From: Cystobacter ferrugineus
GTDB lineage: Bacteria > Myxococcota > Myxococcia > Myxococcales > Myxococcaceae
NCBI RefSeq assembly: GCF_001887355.1
Contig: NZ_MPIN01000019.1
Span: forward strand, 96,174-160,173
Direction of reading: 5' to 3'
DNA length: 64,000 bases
Positions 1-8,061 of this stretch are shown here, one piece after another (within the stretch, counting starts at the first letter, position 1; each line of letters starts with the position of its first letter). The notes below the pieces were generated by a model. It worked only from the letters and a program-made list of their open reading frames with translations. It made no database searches and was not told the origin of the DNA. The translations under genes were made by a program, and so were the position numbers.

Positions 1-1342
1 AGTGCTCGCCGAGCTCCGGCGGTGGCCTGGGGCCGGCCGAGCGCACGCGGTCCAGGCCCAGCGAGATGCGGAAGGCGGCGAGGTCGATGTCGGCGGCATC
101 CAGCAGGAGCTGGCCGTAGGTGCGCCGGGCGAGGAGCAGATCCTGCAATGAGGCTCCACCGGCCTTCACCGCCGCCTCCAGCCGCTGCACCAGCGAGGCG
201 GCCAGGGGCAGCGTCTGCTGGCGCACGCGCTCGCGCCGGGCCGCCACCGCATCGCGCTGGGTGGTGAGGGATTGGGTGTCGCGCTCGGCCTGGGCGGTGA
301 GCTGCATGCGGGCCTGCGCGGAGGCCTCGGCCTGGGCGCTCGCGGCGAGCGCGTCCGCCTGGCCATGATCGAACACGGGCAGGGGAATGGACAGGCTGAC
401 GCCCAGCGAGTCGCGCTGGTTGCCGGAGATGAGGAACTGGTCGCGCAGGTAGCCCACGCGCACGGTGGGGTCCGGAATCCAGCGCCGCCGGGCGAGCGTG
501 AGCGAGGACTGAGCGCCGCGCCGCTGGGCCTCCAGCGAGAGCAGGTCGGGCCGCTGTTCGACCTCGGAGGGCGGGAGCGGACGCGACAGGCGGGAGGAGA
601 GGAAGTGGCTCGCGGCCTCGCGGCTGCCGAAGGGCGCGCAGGACAGCCCCACCGTCTGGGAGCACTCCAGGAGCGCCGCGGCCAGCCGGCTGTGTTCCTC
701 GACGAGCTGCCCCTGGAGTTGCGTCTCCTCCAGCGTGGCCCGGTCCACATCCAGGCCCGCGGTGTCTCCCCGCTGTGCCCGGACGCGCTGCAACTCCGTC
801 AGCCGCGCGGCGTCCTCGGCCAGACGCTCCAGTTCGGCCAGACGCACCTCGGCGGTGGCCACCTCCGCCGCGCGCTCCAGCACGTCATGGGTGCGCTCGC
901 GCAGGCTGGACTGCACCTCGAGCGCGGTGGAGGCCAGGGCCGCCTGGGCCGCGTCACGGCGGGGGCCGCGCTTGCCCAGCTCGATGAGCTCGGAGATGCC
1001 CACGCCCGCGTTGGGCACCTGCGTCAGCCGATTCAGCCCCGGCGGGTTGGTGGGCCCCACGGCGATGGTGCCGACGGAGAGATCCATCTCGGGATTGGGG
1101 AGCTGGTGGGCGCGCACCACTTCGGCGCGCGCGGCGGCGATGCGGGCGCGGGCGGTGGTGAACTCGGGCGAGCGCGCCCACAGCAGCGCGGCCATGCCGT
1201 CCTCGTCGGGCAGCGAGGCGAGGGACAGGAAACCGGACGAGGCGGCGGGCGCTGGCGTGACGGTAGGGGAGTCGGACTGTGCGAGGACGGGGGTGGCCCC
1301 GAGCAACAGGCAGGAGACGAGCAGCGGTGGAACACGACGCAC
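1..1342 (-). CDS. TolC-family outer-membrane efflux protein (CzcC/CusC-like), C-terminus cut by window edge
   Basis: Reading from a GTG at 1342 on the reverse strand gives 447 uninterrupted codons to the window edge. It begins MRRVPPLLVSCLLLGATPVLA, a clear Sec signal peptide ending ALA-type before QSDS. The body has two alpha-helical, Glu/Arg/Ala-rich halves, with the segments HQLPNPEMDLSVG and RRRWIPDPTVRVGYLRDQF at matching places in each half; this internal duplication is typical of the outer-membrane efflux protein family. Family members form the trimeric outer-membrane duct of RND or ABC pumps. The ISELIELGKRGPR segment resembles the metal-efflux (CzcC) branch, which is inference. A GGGAG-like ribosome site lies just upstream. 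At ~447 residues the protein is near full length, so few codons are missing. Any pump genes would be left of the window. Confidence 0.85.
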   Translation of the reverse strand, partial: MRRVPPLLVSCLLLGATPVLAQSDSPTVTPAPAASSGFLSLASLPDEDGMAALLWARSPEFTTARARIAAARAEVVRAHQLPNPEMDLSVGTIAVGPTNPPGLNRLTQVPNAGVGISELIELGKRGPRRDAAQAALASTALEVQSSLRERTHDVLERAAEVATAEVRLAELERLAEDAARLTELQRVRAQRGDTAGLDVDRATLEETQLQGQLVEEHSRLAAALLECSQTVGLSCAPFGSREAASHFLSSRLSRPLPPSEVEQRPDLLSLEAQRRGAQSSLTLARRRWIPDPTVRVGYLRDQFLISGNQRDSLGVSLSIPLPVFDHGQADALAASAQAEASAQARMQLTAQAERDTQSLTTQRDAVAARRERVRQQTLPLAASLVQRLEAAVKAGGASLQDLLLARRTYGQLLLDAADIDLAAFRISLGLDRVRSAGPRPPPELGEH

Positions 1343-1403
1343 GAAAGGGACTCCCGGTGGGGTTCGGGGGTGTCCCTGGGCAAGCCGCGTGCCCACACCA
1401 TTT

Positions 1404-1493
1404 CAAGTGATTCCGAGGGGTTGGGCCTCGGAGTCACTGCAAGAATCTTGAAGTGCCGGCCGGACTTCAAAATCCTTTCATTGAAGATTCTTG
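1404..1493. promoter_or_regulatory. Cluster of nested inverted repeats between tolC-like gene and lipoprotein gene
   Basis: Three dyads lie in the divergent spacer 1343-1593. A 13-bp stem, AGTGATTCCGAGG (1406-1418) with CCTCGGAGTCACT (1426-1438), has one mismatch. TTGAAGT (1448-1454) pairs with ACTTCAA (1464-1470). CAAGAATCTT (1440-1449) pairs with AAGATTCTTG (1484-1493), and CAAGAATCTTG (1440-1450) is itself a near-palindrome. They sit 62-150 bp upstream of the efflux gene start and look like an operator region. The regulator is not identified, and no promoter core was assigned. Confidence 0.4.
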
Positions 1494-1593
1494 AACCGCC
1501 TGGTGCCCGGACACGTGGAGGGCGGGGACACCGGGAGTGACATTCGCCCGCGGAGGGGACGAAAGTGCGCGCGTCCCTTGCTGGAGTTCACAC

Positions 1594-2067
1594 ATGAGCC
1601 CACGCCGTCCGCTGTTGGCAGCCACCCTCGCATTGGGCCTGCTCGCTGGATGCAGCCGCAATGCGCCGCCCCCGGAGTCCAAGCCCTCCGAGTCGGGCGG
1701 GACGCCCCCCGCGCAGACCGACAAGCCCGCCGACACTCCGCCGGCCGGAGGCACCCCGGCCGAGACTGCCGCGACCCGGGAGACCGCCACCTATTACGTC
1801 CGGGACAGCGGCATCCGCTGCATCGCTCCGCCCTGCCCGGCCTTCATCGCCACCCGGGTGGACAAGCCCGACGAGGATGGGCTTCAGGTCACCGAGCTCG
1901 ACCTCAACGCGCTGGGCCTCAGCCAGGAGAAGATCGACAGCCTGATGGAGGCGACCCACACGGCCCCCGGTATCAAGGTGGAGGGCATCCTGGGCATCGG
2001 CGCGAGCGTCGGCCCCGCTGGCCCCGCCAAGATCCTGCGCATCAGCCGGGTCCTCGAGAGCAAGTAG
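1594..2067 (+). CDS. Small lipoprotein, possibly DUF6748-like
   Basis: A 157-residue protein starting at the ATG that follows a GGAG site (1583-1586). The signal MSPRRPLLAATLALGLLAGC has a good lipobox (LLAGC), so a lipid-anchored envelope protein is predicted. A Pro/Thr/Ser-rich linker (roughly residues 20-65) leads to a compact domain containing YYVRDSGIRCIAPPCPAF and a Cys pair, ending in KILRISRVLESK. The YYVRDSG..C..PPCP pattern recalls small myxobacterial lipoproteins of the DUF6748 type; this assignment is from memory of the pattern and is tentative. Function unknown. An in-frame extension to 1537 exists but would bury the signal peptide. Confidence 0.75.
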   Translation: MSPRRPLLAATLALGLLAGCSRNAPPPESKPSESGGTPPAQTDKPADTPPAGGTPAETAATRETATYYVRDSGIRCIAPPCPAFIATRVDKPDEDGLQVTELDLNALGLSQEKIDSLMEATHTAPGIKVEGILGIGASVGPAGPAKILRISRVLESK

Positions 2068-2087
2068 TCACTGGCTCCGTGGTGCAC

Positions 2088-2121
2088 GACCTCCGGCCCT
2101 CGGTAAACAGGCACGGAGGTC
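2088..2121. terminator. Inverted repeat between convergent genes
   Basis: GACCTCCG (2088-2095) and CGGAGGTC (2114-2121) are perfect complements around an 18-base loop, lying exactly in the 64-bp gap between two converging genes. Position suggests a bidirectional transcription stop, but there is no T-run, so an intrinsic terminator is uncertain. Confidence 0.35.
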
Positions 2122-2131
2122 TCTCACCGGG

Positions 2132-3067
2132 TCACCCACCCTCCGGGGTTGGCTCGGTGTCCATGTCCCATTGTTCCGGCGAGAACATGCAGACGCCGTT
2201 GCCCGCGTCATCGGTGCTCACGCAGAACTCGTTCACACACGGGGAGGGGCCCAACAAAGAGCAGCGTTGGCGGCACCGGCCCTGGACGCACGCGGAATCT
2301 TCCGGACAGCTCGCATCCCCCTCCTGTCCACAGGGCTGGACGCACTGGCCCTGGGCACGCCCCACCAGGGTGAGGAAGGGCTCCGTCTCGCAGACCTTAC
2401 CGTCGGGACAAGGCACGTCGCTGTGGCATGATTGACCCAGAACCACGAGGCACGCCGACACGCCGCCCTCCATGCGAACGCACTCCTGGTCCTCGGGGCA
2501 CTCACGGCCCTCACACGTGGGCAGACACACGGGCCCCTCGGGGTCTCCGCGAGCACAGAAGAAGCCCTCCGGACACGTTCCCTCCTCACCAGGAATACAC
2601 CGCCGGCCACACCAGCCGGAACCCGCGCAAACGAGTCCCTCCCCACAGGCCCATTCCCTCGAGGCCAGCAGAGGCTCCCGAATGCATCGTTCCCCCTCCT
2701 TGCGCGAGCCCACGAAGACACATTGGCGCAAGGCCATCCGCCTTCCACGCACGGGGATGGCACGGCAGACGTTTCCATAGGGCGCGCACCACCGATCGGA
2801 TTCGCATCCACTGGTCGTGCACCTCCGCATCTGGTAGCGCGGATCATGAAAACACACGAGCGGAGGATCACACTGCGCATCCCCTTGGCATGGCTGGAGA
2901 AGGGTCGGCCGTTGACGGGCCTCCGCGGGCGGCAACCAGGCAGCGACGCGCCACCCCTCGACGAACTGCTCAGCAGGGGCTCGGTGCCAGAGCAGGAGGA
3001 TTCCCACCAGTGGGAGAATCAACAACGATGCGGCGGAAATCCCCAACATGACGCGCCACTTCGTCAT
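2132..3067 (-). CDS. Cys-rich membrane-anchored protein of unknown function
   Basis: About 311 residues from the ATG at 3067, which has GAGAGGA at good spacing; an in-frame GTG at 3073 is possible. One N-terminal membrane helix (VMLGISAASLLILPLVGILLLW) is followed by a long outside domain with about thirty cysteines in repeating patterns such as CQGDAQCDPPLVCF, CIPGEEGTCPEGFFC and CPEDSACVQGRC. Such C-x5-C-x5-C runs occur in the small disulfide-knot repeat proteins common in myxobacteria. The helix reads as an anchor rather than a cleaved signal. Its job is unknown. It is transcribed away from the toxin gene at 3218, with 150 bp between the starts. Confidence 0.8.
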   Translation of the reverse strand: MTKWRVMLGISAASLLILPLVGILLLWHRAPAEQFVEGWRVAAWLPPAEARQRPTLLQPCQGDAQCDPPLVCFHDPRYQMRRCTTSGCESDRWCAPYGNVCRAIPVRGRRMALRQCVFVGSRKEGERCIREPLLASREWACGEGLVCAGSGWCGRRCIPGEEGTCPEGFFCARGDPEGPVCLPTCEGRECPEDQECVRMEGGVSACLVVLGQSCHSDVPCPDGKVCETEPFLTLVGRAQGQCVQPCGQEGDASCPEDSACVQGRCRQRCSLLGPSPCVNEFCVSTDDAGNGVCMFSPEQWDMDTEPTPEGG

Positions 3068-3217
3068 CGACACGTCCTCTCGGTCGAATCCAACAGTCCG
3101 TCCACATCTCGCGGGTGTGCTCGCCCGTGCTGGTACATCATGTGGGCCATGTTACCTCTCCAGTCAGTCCGGCGCACCATTTCACCCGCCGGGACTGGAA
3201 GCCTCGCGCGGTAAGAT

Positions 3218-4141
3218 GTGCACATGGCCACAGGACACAAAGATCCCAAGAGACGGAGGACCAGCACTCACCCTGTGGCTTCTCGTACCCGCTCCACCGG
3301 AAGGCTCGAAGCATGGACGGCATCCCTGATCATCCTGCTCGCCAGCATTGGCACCAACGGTTGTTACGCGGGCGCCAATTGCACGTCCGCGGATACGACC
3401 CATAGCTGCTGCGTGAAGAACAACCCCGAAACTCCTGAAGTATGCGACGGGATCGAGGGAGTGGAAGGCACGGCCTTCCGGAGTTCCTCCACCCCGCAGC
3501 AGGTCAAGGCTTCCAGCGGCAAGGGTCCAACGATCGCCATCGCGACCGCCGCTGCGACTGGGACCGCGGCGGTGCTGGTCAGCATGAGCGACACCGTCCA
3601 GTTCAAGAAGCTCCAGGAGGAGTTGGACAGGGTGATGGAGGAGTGTGTGGATCTGGCGGATCGGACCATCGACTCAAGACGACCCAAAGGCGAAATCCTC
3701 GACTCCGTCAGATGCAATGAGGAGGTGGGAAGAGACGCCAACGGGAAACGGGTGACCCGAGCCATGCAGTTGGGCAATGAGAAGCACCAAGAAGCATCCA
3801 ACTGCGTCAAAGAGAAGCTCAGCAAACTTATCGAGGGGCAATTCAGCATCGAGCAGCGGTACCGATACGATCAGTCAACGGGGAAGCTCAGGCGCGTGAG
3901 CACAGAAGAAGAACAACGCCTGATACGGCAGGGGCGGAAACACGAACTCAAGGGCACGTTGAAGCCGGATGTCGTCATCCACTCAGGAGATCCAACGCAA
4001 GCCCGGCTTGTCTACGACTTCAAATTTCCCTGCGTGAACGACAAACCTCCTACATGGCGCGTCTATGAAAAAGGCGCCCACCAAGACAGAAATATACGAA
4101 AATGCATTTGGCGTACAGCCTGGACGTGTCGCTCCCGGTAG
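3218..4141 (+). CDS. Predicted toxin with PD-(D/E)xK nuclease motif, 3' end frameshifted
   Basis: The frame gives 307 residues from a GTG (ATG at 3224 is an alternative). A long basic leader precedes a hydrophobic segment, ASLIILLASIGTNGC, that may be a weak lipoprotein signal, so envelope anchoring is only possible. A second hydrophobic stretch (~residues 100-120) follows. Near the end, LKPDVVIHSGDP and VYDFKFPC fit the PD...(D/E)xK restriction-endonuclease fold. The last 24 residues after YEK look wrong. Dropping one base of the A5 run at 4068-4072 restores a frame, APTKTEIYENAFG...GVIR, ending at a TGA (4158-4160) that overlaps the ATG of the immunity gene as ATGA. So a one-base insertion, real or a sequencing error, altered the C-terminus. 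Toxin function is inferred from the motif and neighbour. Confidence 0.7.
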   Translation: MHMATGHKDPKRRRTSTHPVASRTRSTGRLEAWTASLIILLASIGTNGCYAGANCTSADTTHSCCVKNNPETPEVCDGIEGVEGTAFRSSSTPQQVKASSGKGPTIAIATAAATGTAAVLVSMSDTVQFKKLQEELDRVMEECVDLADRTIDSRRPKGEILDSVRCNEEVGRDANGKRVTRAMQLGNEKHQEASNCVKEKLSKLIEGQFSIEQRYRYDQSTGKLRRVSTEEEQRLIRQGRKHELKGTLKPDVVIHSGDPTQARLVYDFKFPCVNDKPPTWRVYEKGAHQDRNIRKCIWRTAWTCRSR

Positions 4142-4156
4142 AAAGGGCGTCATTCG

Positions 4157-5098
4157 ATGACCAAGCCATATCCGAGAATCAGACAATACGACAATGACGG
4201 CCATTTGGATCTACGCGAGGGGCTGGTGCTTTGCTTCTTCATGCGGCGTCCGCACAATGAAATATCACAAGCGGTCATGCGCGCCCTGGACATCTACCTA
4301 AATGCGGTAGGACCCGAAAAGCTAGGCTGGACTCTGGAGCCAGAGAGCGACGACGACCCCTATGAAGAGGGCGTCGAGACGGTCATGCGTCCACTGGACA
4401 GCGCGCAGTGGGCAAGCGTTCGAGACAAGATACGTGACCCCATCAGTTGCCTCCTCCAGTTGGAAGAGCACGAAAATCAGGTGGGAGGATTCCATGTCGA
4501 GTACCACGGAATCCAGCGCACCACCCTCGAACTTCCCACCTGGTCACAGGCAGCCAGCGCACTGTCCTTCTGGTTGCCCACGGAGTACCTGGAGGAGAAG
4601 GGCCCCTCGCAAGTCAGGGACATGGCCGTGGCGATGGCACGCGAGCTTCCCATCAACTCAGGCTACGTCAGTCTCGCCTTCAACTACCTTTTTCGGTTCC
4701 GAGACGTCGTCCGTGCGGTACACGAAAATTGCTTCCGCTACCCGGGGCTGGATGTACATGACCTGAGCGACGCGTCCATGGAACTCGGCACACGGGTTCG
4801 TGGGGCGTACTGGTTGAACTTCTACGGACAGCCGCTTCTCGGACAACTCGGCGGGGCGGAAGGTCTTCGCCAGCAACTCGATTCACCCCAGGTTTCCGTC
4901 GAAGAACTCGGGGAAGGAAAGGTTCTGGTGGCGCTCGGGAAGGAACCAACGATAGGGGAAGTGGAGCAGAAGGGCGAACTGCATCCGTACCGGGCCCTGG
5001 CCCGGGTGCTGGAGCCCTTTCTGCATCAGCAGAAACCGGATTGGTTCAGTTTTTCCCTGGAGCAACTGCGTCACTGGGAGCGCCGATTCATGACCTGA
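4157..5098 (+). CDS. DUF3396 (type VI immunity family) immunity protein
   Basis: 313 residues, soluble, no signal peptide. The C-terminal half carries RVRGAYWLNFYGQPLLGQLGG, the pattern I recognise from DUF3396 proteins, which are annotated as type VI secretion immunity proteins. Cytoplasmic neutralisation of the partner toxin is the family expectation. The start ATG (4157-4159) overlaps the TGA that ends the restored frame of the upstream nuclease-like gene, so the two were made as a translationally coupled pair. The gene is intact although its toxin partner is frameshifted. The 3' end overlaps the converging DUF1993 gene by 28 bp. Confidence 0.8.
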   Translation: MTKPYPRIRQYDNDGHLDLREGLVLCFFMRRPHNEISQAVMRALDIYLNAVGPEKLGWTLEPESDDDPYEEGVETVMRPLDSAQWASVRDKIRDPISCLLQLEEHENQVGGFHVEYHGIQRTTLELPTWSQAASALSFWLPTEYLEEKGPSQVRDMAVAMARELPINSGYVSLAFNYLFRFRDVVRAVHENCFRYPGLDVHDLSDASMELGTRVRGAYWLNFYGQPLLGQLGGAEGLRQQLDSPQVSVEELGEGKVLVALGKEPTIGEVEQKGELHPYRALARVLEPFLHQQKPDWFSFSLEQLRHWERRFMT

Positions 5099-5658
5099 TA
5101 TGCCGGGGCGCCCTCGAAGTCCTGTTTCCCCAGAGCGACTCCCGCTGATCTCAACAAGGCGTACACCACGGTCACGTGGAAATAGAGATTCGGCAGAACG
5201 CACTGGAGGACGAAGGACCGGGGGTTATCGAAGACACGAACCTCTCCCGGCTTGGCCACCGAGACGGGCCGTTCTGGCGCGTCGTCGATCTCCTCCCGCG
5301 AGAGGGTCTCCAGATAGCCGAGCGCCTCCTGGATGAGCGTCTGCAAGGCGGCGAATGACGTCAATCGCTCTCCGAAGGACTGCTCGGCGCCGCGGTTGAA
5401 GACCGCGAACTCGGGGGACTCATCGTTCGGGTCGATGCGGCCGGCCAACCGGGCGGCACAGCCCCTCGCACCGGAGACGATGATTTCCACCTGTCTCGAG
5501 AGAGGAAACATGTCCGGAGCGAGACGCCGCTCCAGGAGCGACTCCGGGCTCATCCGCTCCTTCTCGGCGAAGGTGGCTGCCTTGTGCAGGATCTGGCTCA
5601 GATTCCGCAGCATGAGGCACAAGGAGGGGATGCTGGCCTGGTAGATGGAAATGTCCAT
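5071..5658 (-). CDS. DUF1993 family protein
   Basis: 195 residues from the ATG at 5658. The sequence MDISIYQASIPSLCLMLRNL and LLERRLAPDMFPLSRQVEI are hallmarks of DUF1993, a four-helix DinB-like family of unknown enzymatic role. SFVLQCVLPNLYFHVTVVYALLR near the end supplies the conserved histidine and helical close typical of the family. Upstream in-frame codons add 46 residues without family similarity and run into the divergent promoter region, so the internal ATG is preferred. Its 3' end overlaps the converging immunity gene by 28 bp. Confidence 0.85.
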   Translation of the reverse strand: MDISIYQASIPSLCLMLRNLSQILHKAATFAEKERMSPESLLERRLAPDMFPLSRQVEIIVSGARGCAARLAGRIDPNDESPEFAVFNRGAEQSFGERLTSFAALQTLIQEALGYLETLSREEIDDAPERPVSVAKPGEVRVFDNPRSFVLQCVLPNLYFHVTVVYALLRSAGVALGKQDFEGAPAYQVMNRRSQ

Positions 5659-5843
5659 GAGGTGTTGCGTCCAGCATGGACCGGATGCCGGGGAAGCAGA
5701 AGCCGGAAAAGAGTGCGGACGTGGCTCGCGCACGAGCCAGGGTGACAGAGCGGTTCCCTCCGTGCCATGCCCCCTGCGGGGTAGGGACCATCCCAAACGA
5801 GACGCATAGGGTGCGCGCCCTCACCCGCCTGTTGGGAGTCCCC

Positions 5844-6317
5844 ATGCGTCTCACGTCCCTCGTCCTGCTGTCCCTCCTCGCCACGGCCTGCGGCCCCGGC
5901 GAACCTGGCCCCGCGGGTCCTCCCGGTCCCCAGGGTCCTGCTGGCCCCCAGGGTCCCGCAGGAGCCCCGGGAGCCACCTTGAGCGCGAGCTACCTGTGCA
6001 CCGGAACGGCCAACAACGGCACGGCGAATTTTGCTCTCGTCCATACGGTCTACGTCATGTCGGACGAAAGCGTGATGGCCACCTGCAACCTGGTGGAAGC
6101 CAGCCTATGGACCACGGGCGTCAACATGTGGCGCAAGGACCAGGATGGAGCCGCCGTGGGCGGATGCCTCGTGTACGCCGACATCGATGACACCAAGAAC
6201 GCGGGCGCATGGACGATGGAGATCAACCCCCAGCGCACGTCCAGTTCGGCCACCTACCGCAACACGGGAAGCCCGCTGAACGGCCGTGTCTTCTCCCTGT
6301 CCTGCACCGCCAACTGA
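5844..6317 (+). CDS. Collagen-like repeat lipoprotein
   Basis: 157 residues from an ATG with a GGGAG ribosome site at 5834-5838. The signal MRLTSLVLLSLLATAC has a lipobox (LATAC). It is followed at once by nine Gly-X-Y triplets (GPGEPGPAGPPGPQGPAGPQ continuing GPAGAPG), a short collagen-like triple-helix stalk. The remaining ~110 residues contain two or three cysteines and no recognised fold. A trimeric surface-exposed head on a lipid-anchored stalk is the likely architecture; function unknown. Transcribed divergently from the DUF1993 gene. Confidence 0.8.
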   Translation: MRLTSLVLLSLLATACGPGEPGPAGPPGPQGPAGPQGPAGAPGATLSASYLCTGTANNGTANFALVHTVYVMSDESVMATCNLVEASLWTTGVNMWRKDQDGAAVGGCLVYADIDDTKNAGAWTMEINPQRTSSSATYRNTGSPLNGRVFSLSCTAN

Positions 6318-6379
6318 CCGGGCTCGGGAGCGCCACCCGATGAAGCGCTCCCGTCTCCAGTAGAGTGGGGTCCCCGCCC

Positions 6380-7852
6380 ATGGCCCCCTGGACCCCGCTC
6401 ACCCCCCGGCTGTCGGACGCGCTCGGCTCGCTCTCGGCGCGCCTGCTCGTGGCGTTCCTCCTGCCCACCCTGCTCTTCCTCGCCCTCACCGGCACGGCCG
6501 TCTACGCGCTCGCCCGCGGCATCCTCGAGGACGAGCTGGGCACGAGCCTCACCGCCATCGCCGCGGCCACCGCCACCCAGGTCAGCGGCGAGCGCATGCT
6601 CACCATCGAGCCGGGAGACGACACCATGGGCACACGCACGTGGCGCAACCTCGTGCGCCTGCTCACCGACGTGCGCGACGCCAGCGGCGTGCGCCGCGTG
6701 TACGTCGTGGACACCCGCGGCCAGGTGCGCGCCGACGTGGGCGGCGGCCTGCCCGTGGGCACCGAGGTCCCCGAGCTCGCCCGCGACCGGCTCGAGCTCT
6801 CCCGCGTCTTCTCCGGCCAGCGCGCCGCGAGCCAGGTGCTCTTCCAGGGCTCCGACGGGCAGCTCTACAAGACGGGCTACGCGCCCGTGCGCCGCGAGGG
6901 AGAAGTGGTGGGCGCCGTGGCGGTGGAGGGCAGCGCCGCCTTCTTCGGCCCGCTCGCGCGCCTGTCCCGGGGCTTCGCGGCGGCGAGCGCGGGCGCACTC
7001 GGAGTACTCGCCCTCGTGGCGCTCTTCACCGCGCGTGGGCTCGCCCGTCCCCTGAGCCGGCTCATGGACTCGGCGCTGCGCATCGGCCGGGGCGATCTGA
7101 CCACCCCCGTGCCCCCCGAGCCCACCCGGGAGATCGGCGTGCTGGCGCGCGAGCTGGAGGTGATGCGCGGGGCACTCGAGAGCCGCGACCGGCAGCTCAA
7201 GTTGATGCTCGCGGGCGTGGCCCACGAGGTGCGCAACCCCCTGGGCGGCATCTCGCTCTTCTCGGGACTGCTCACCGAGGACTTGAAGGCGGGCGCCACC
7301 GCGGAGGCCGCCGGGCACGTGGCGCGCATCCAGCACGAGGTGGACTACCTGCAGCGCATCGTCGAGGACTTCCTCGCCTTCGCCCGGGAGCAGCCGCTGT
7401 CGCGCGCGAGCGTGGCGGCTTCGGAGCTGCTCTGGGAGGCGCGGGGCCTGCTCACCTCGGACGCGGCGCAGCGGCAGGTGGAGGTGCGCGTGGACGCGGA
7501 GGAGGCCGTGCTGGAAGCCGATGGCAGCCTGCTGACGGCCGCGGTGGTGAACCTGGTGAAGAACGCCGTGCAGGCCACCCCTCCCGGCGGCCTGGTGCGC
7601 GTGACGGGCCGCGGCGAGGGCTCCCACTACACCATCCGCGTCGAGGACCCCGGCGCGGGCGTGCCCGAGGCCGAGCGCGAGCGCATCTTCGAGCCCTTCT
7701 TCACCACCCGGCAGAAGGGCACCGGCCTGGGGCTGCCCCTGTCGCGTAAAATCGCCCGGGCCCACGGCGGAGACCTGCGCCTGGTCCCCACGCCGGGAGT
7801 GACCTGTTTCGAACTCACCCTCCCCCGGGCCGCTCAACCGCCTCCTCCTTGA
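6380..7852 (+). CDS. Membrane sensor histidine kinase
   Basis: 490 residues from the ATG at 6380; a GTG at 6365 would add five. Helix one (LLVAFLLPTLLFLALTGTAVYAL, ~25-45) and helix two (~198-222) bracket a periplasmic sensor of about 150 residues. HAMP follows (ARPLSRLMDSALRIGRGDL), then HisKA with the phospho-acceptor in LAGVAHEVRNPLGGI (His ~282), and an ATPase domain with N box NLVKNAVQA, G1 EDPGAGVP, F box FEPFFTTRQ and G2 KGTGLGLPLSR. All catalytic boxes are present. No receiver gene is directly adjacent; the nearest regulators belong to the next operon. The sensed signal is unknown. Confidence 0.93.
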   Translation: MAPWTPLTPRLSDALGSLSARLLVAFLLPTLLFLALTGTAVYALARGILEDELGTSLTAIAAATATQVSGERMLTIEPGDDTMGTRTWRNLVRLLTDVRDASGVRRVYVVDTRGQVRADVGGGLPVGTEVPELARDRLELSRVFSGQRAASQVLFQGSDGQLYKTGYAPVRREGEVVGAVAVEGSAAFFGPLARLSRGFAAASAGALGVLALVALFTARGLARPLSRLMDSALRIGRGDLTTPVPPEPTREIGVLARELEVMRGALESRDRQLKLMLAGVAHEVRNPLGGISLFSGLLTEDLKAGATAEAAGHVARIQHEVDYLQRIVEDFLAFAREQPLSRASVAASELLWEARGLLTSDAAQRQVEVRVDAEEAVLEADGSLLTAAVVNLVKNAVQATPPGGLVRVTGRGEGSHYTIRVEDPGAGVPEAERERIFEPFFTTRQKGTGLGLPLSRKIARAHGGDLRLVPTPGVTCFELTLPRAAQPPPP

Positions 7853-8061
7853 CCCGGCGGACCAGCACTCGCCGGCCCTGCCCCCCAGAGAGGAAATGAA
7901 GTAGGGAAAGGACCTGTTGCGCGGACGACAGCCTGTCTCGCGTAATGAACAGCCCCCCACCCGAGGCTATAAAGAAGAGATCCAAGGGGGACCGGACAGG
8001 CAATAGGTGGATGGCTGCTCGGTGAAAACCATCTCCTCAACTCAGCGGAGGCCTCCTCCTC

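Noticed and set aside
166..1540. Several forward frames over the efflux gene
   Set aside because: They are antisense to a convincing TolC-family protein with signal peptide read from 1342 in reverse.
7853..8061. Possible sigma70-type promoter (TTGCGC ... CGTAAT) and 11-bp palindrome before the PAS/GAF kinase
   Set aside because: The match is weak and myxobacterial promoters are hard to call by eye; not listed as a feature.
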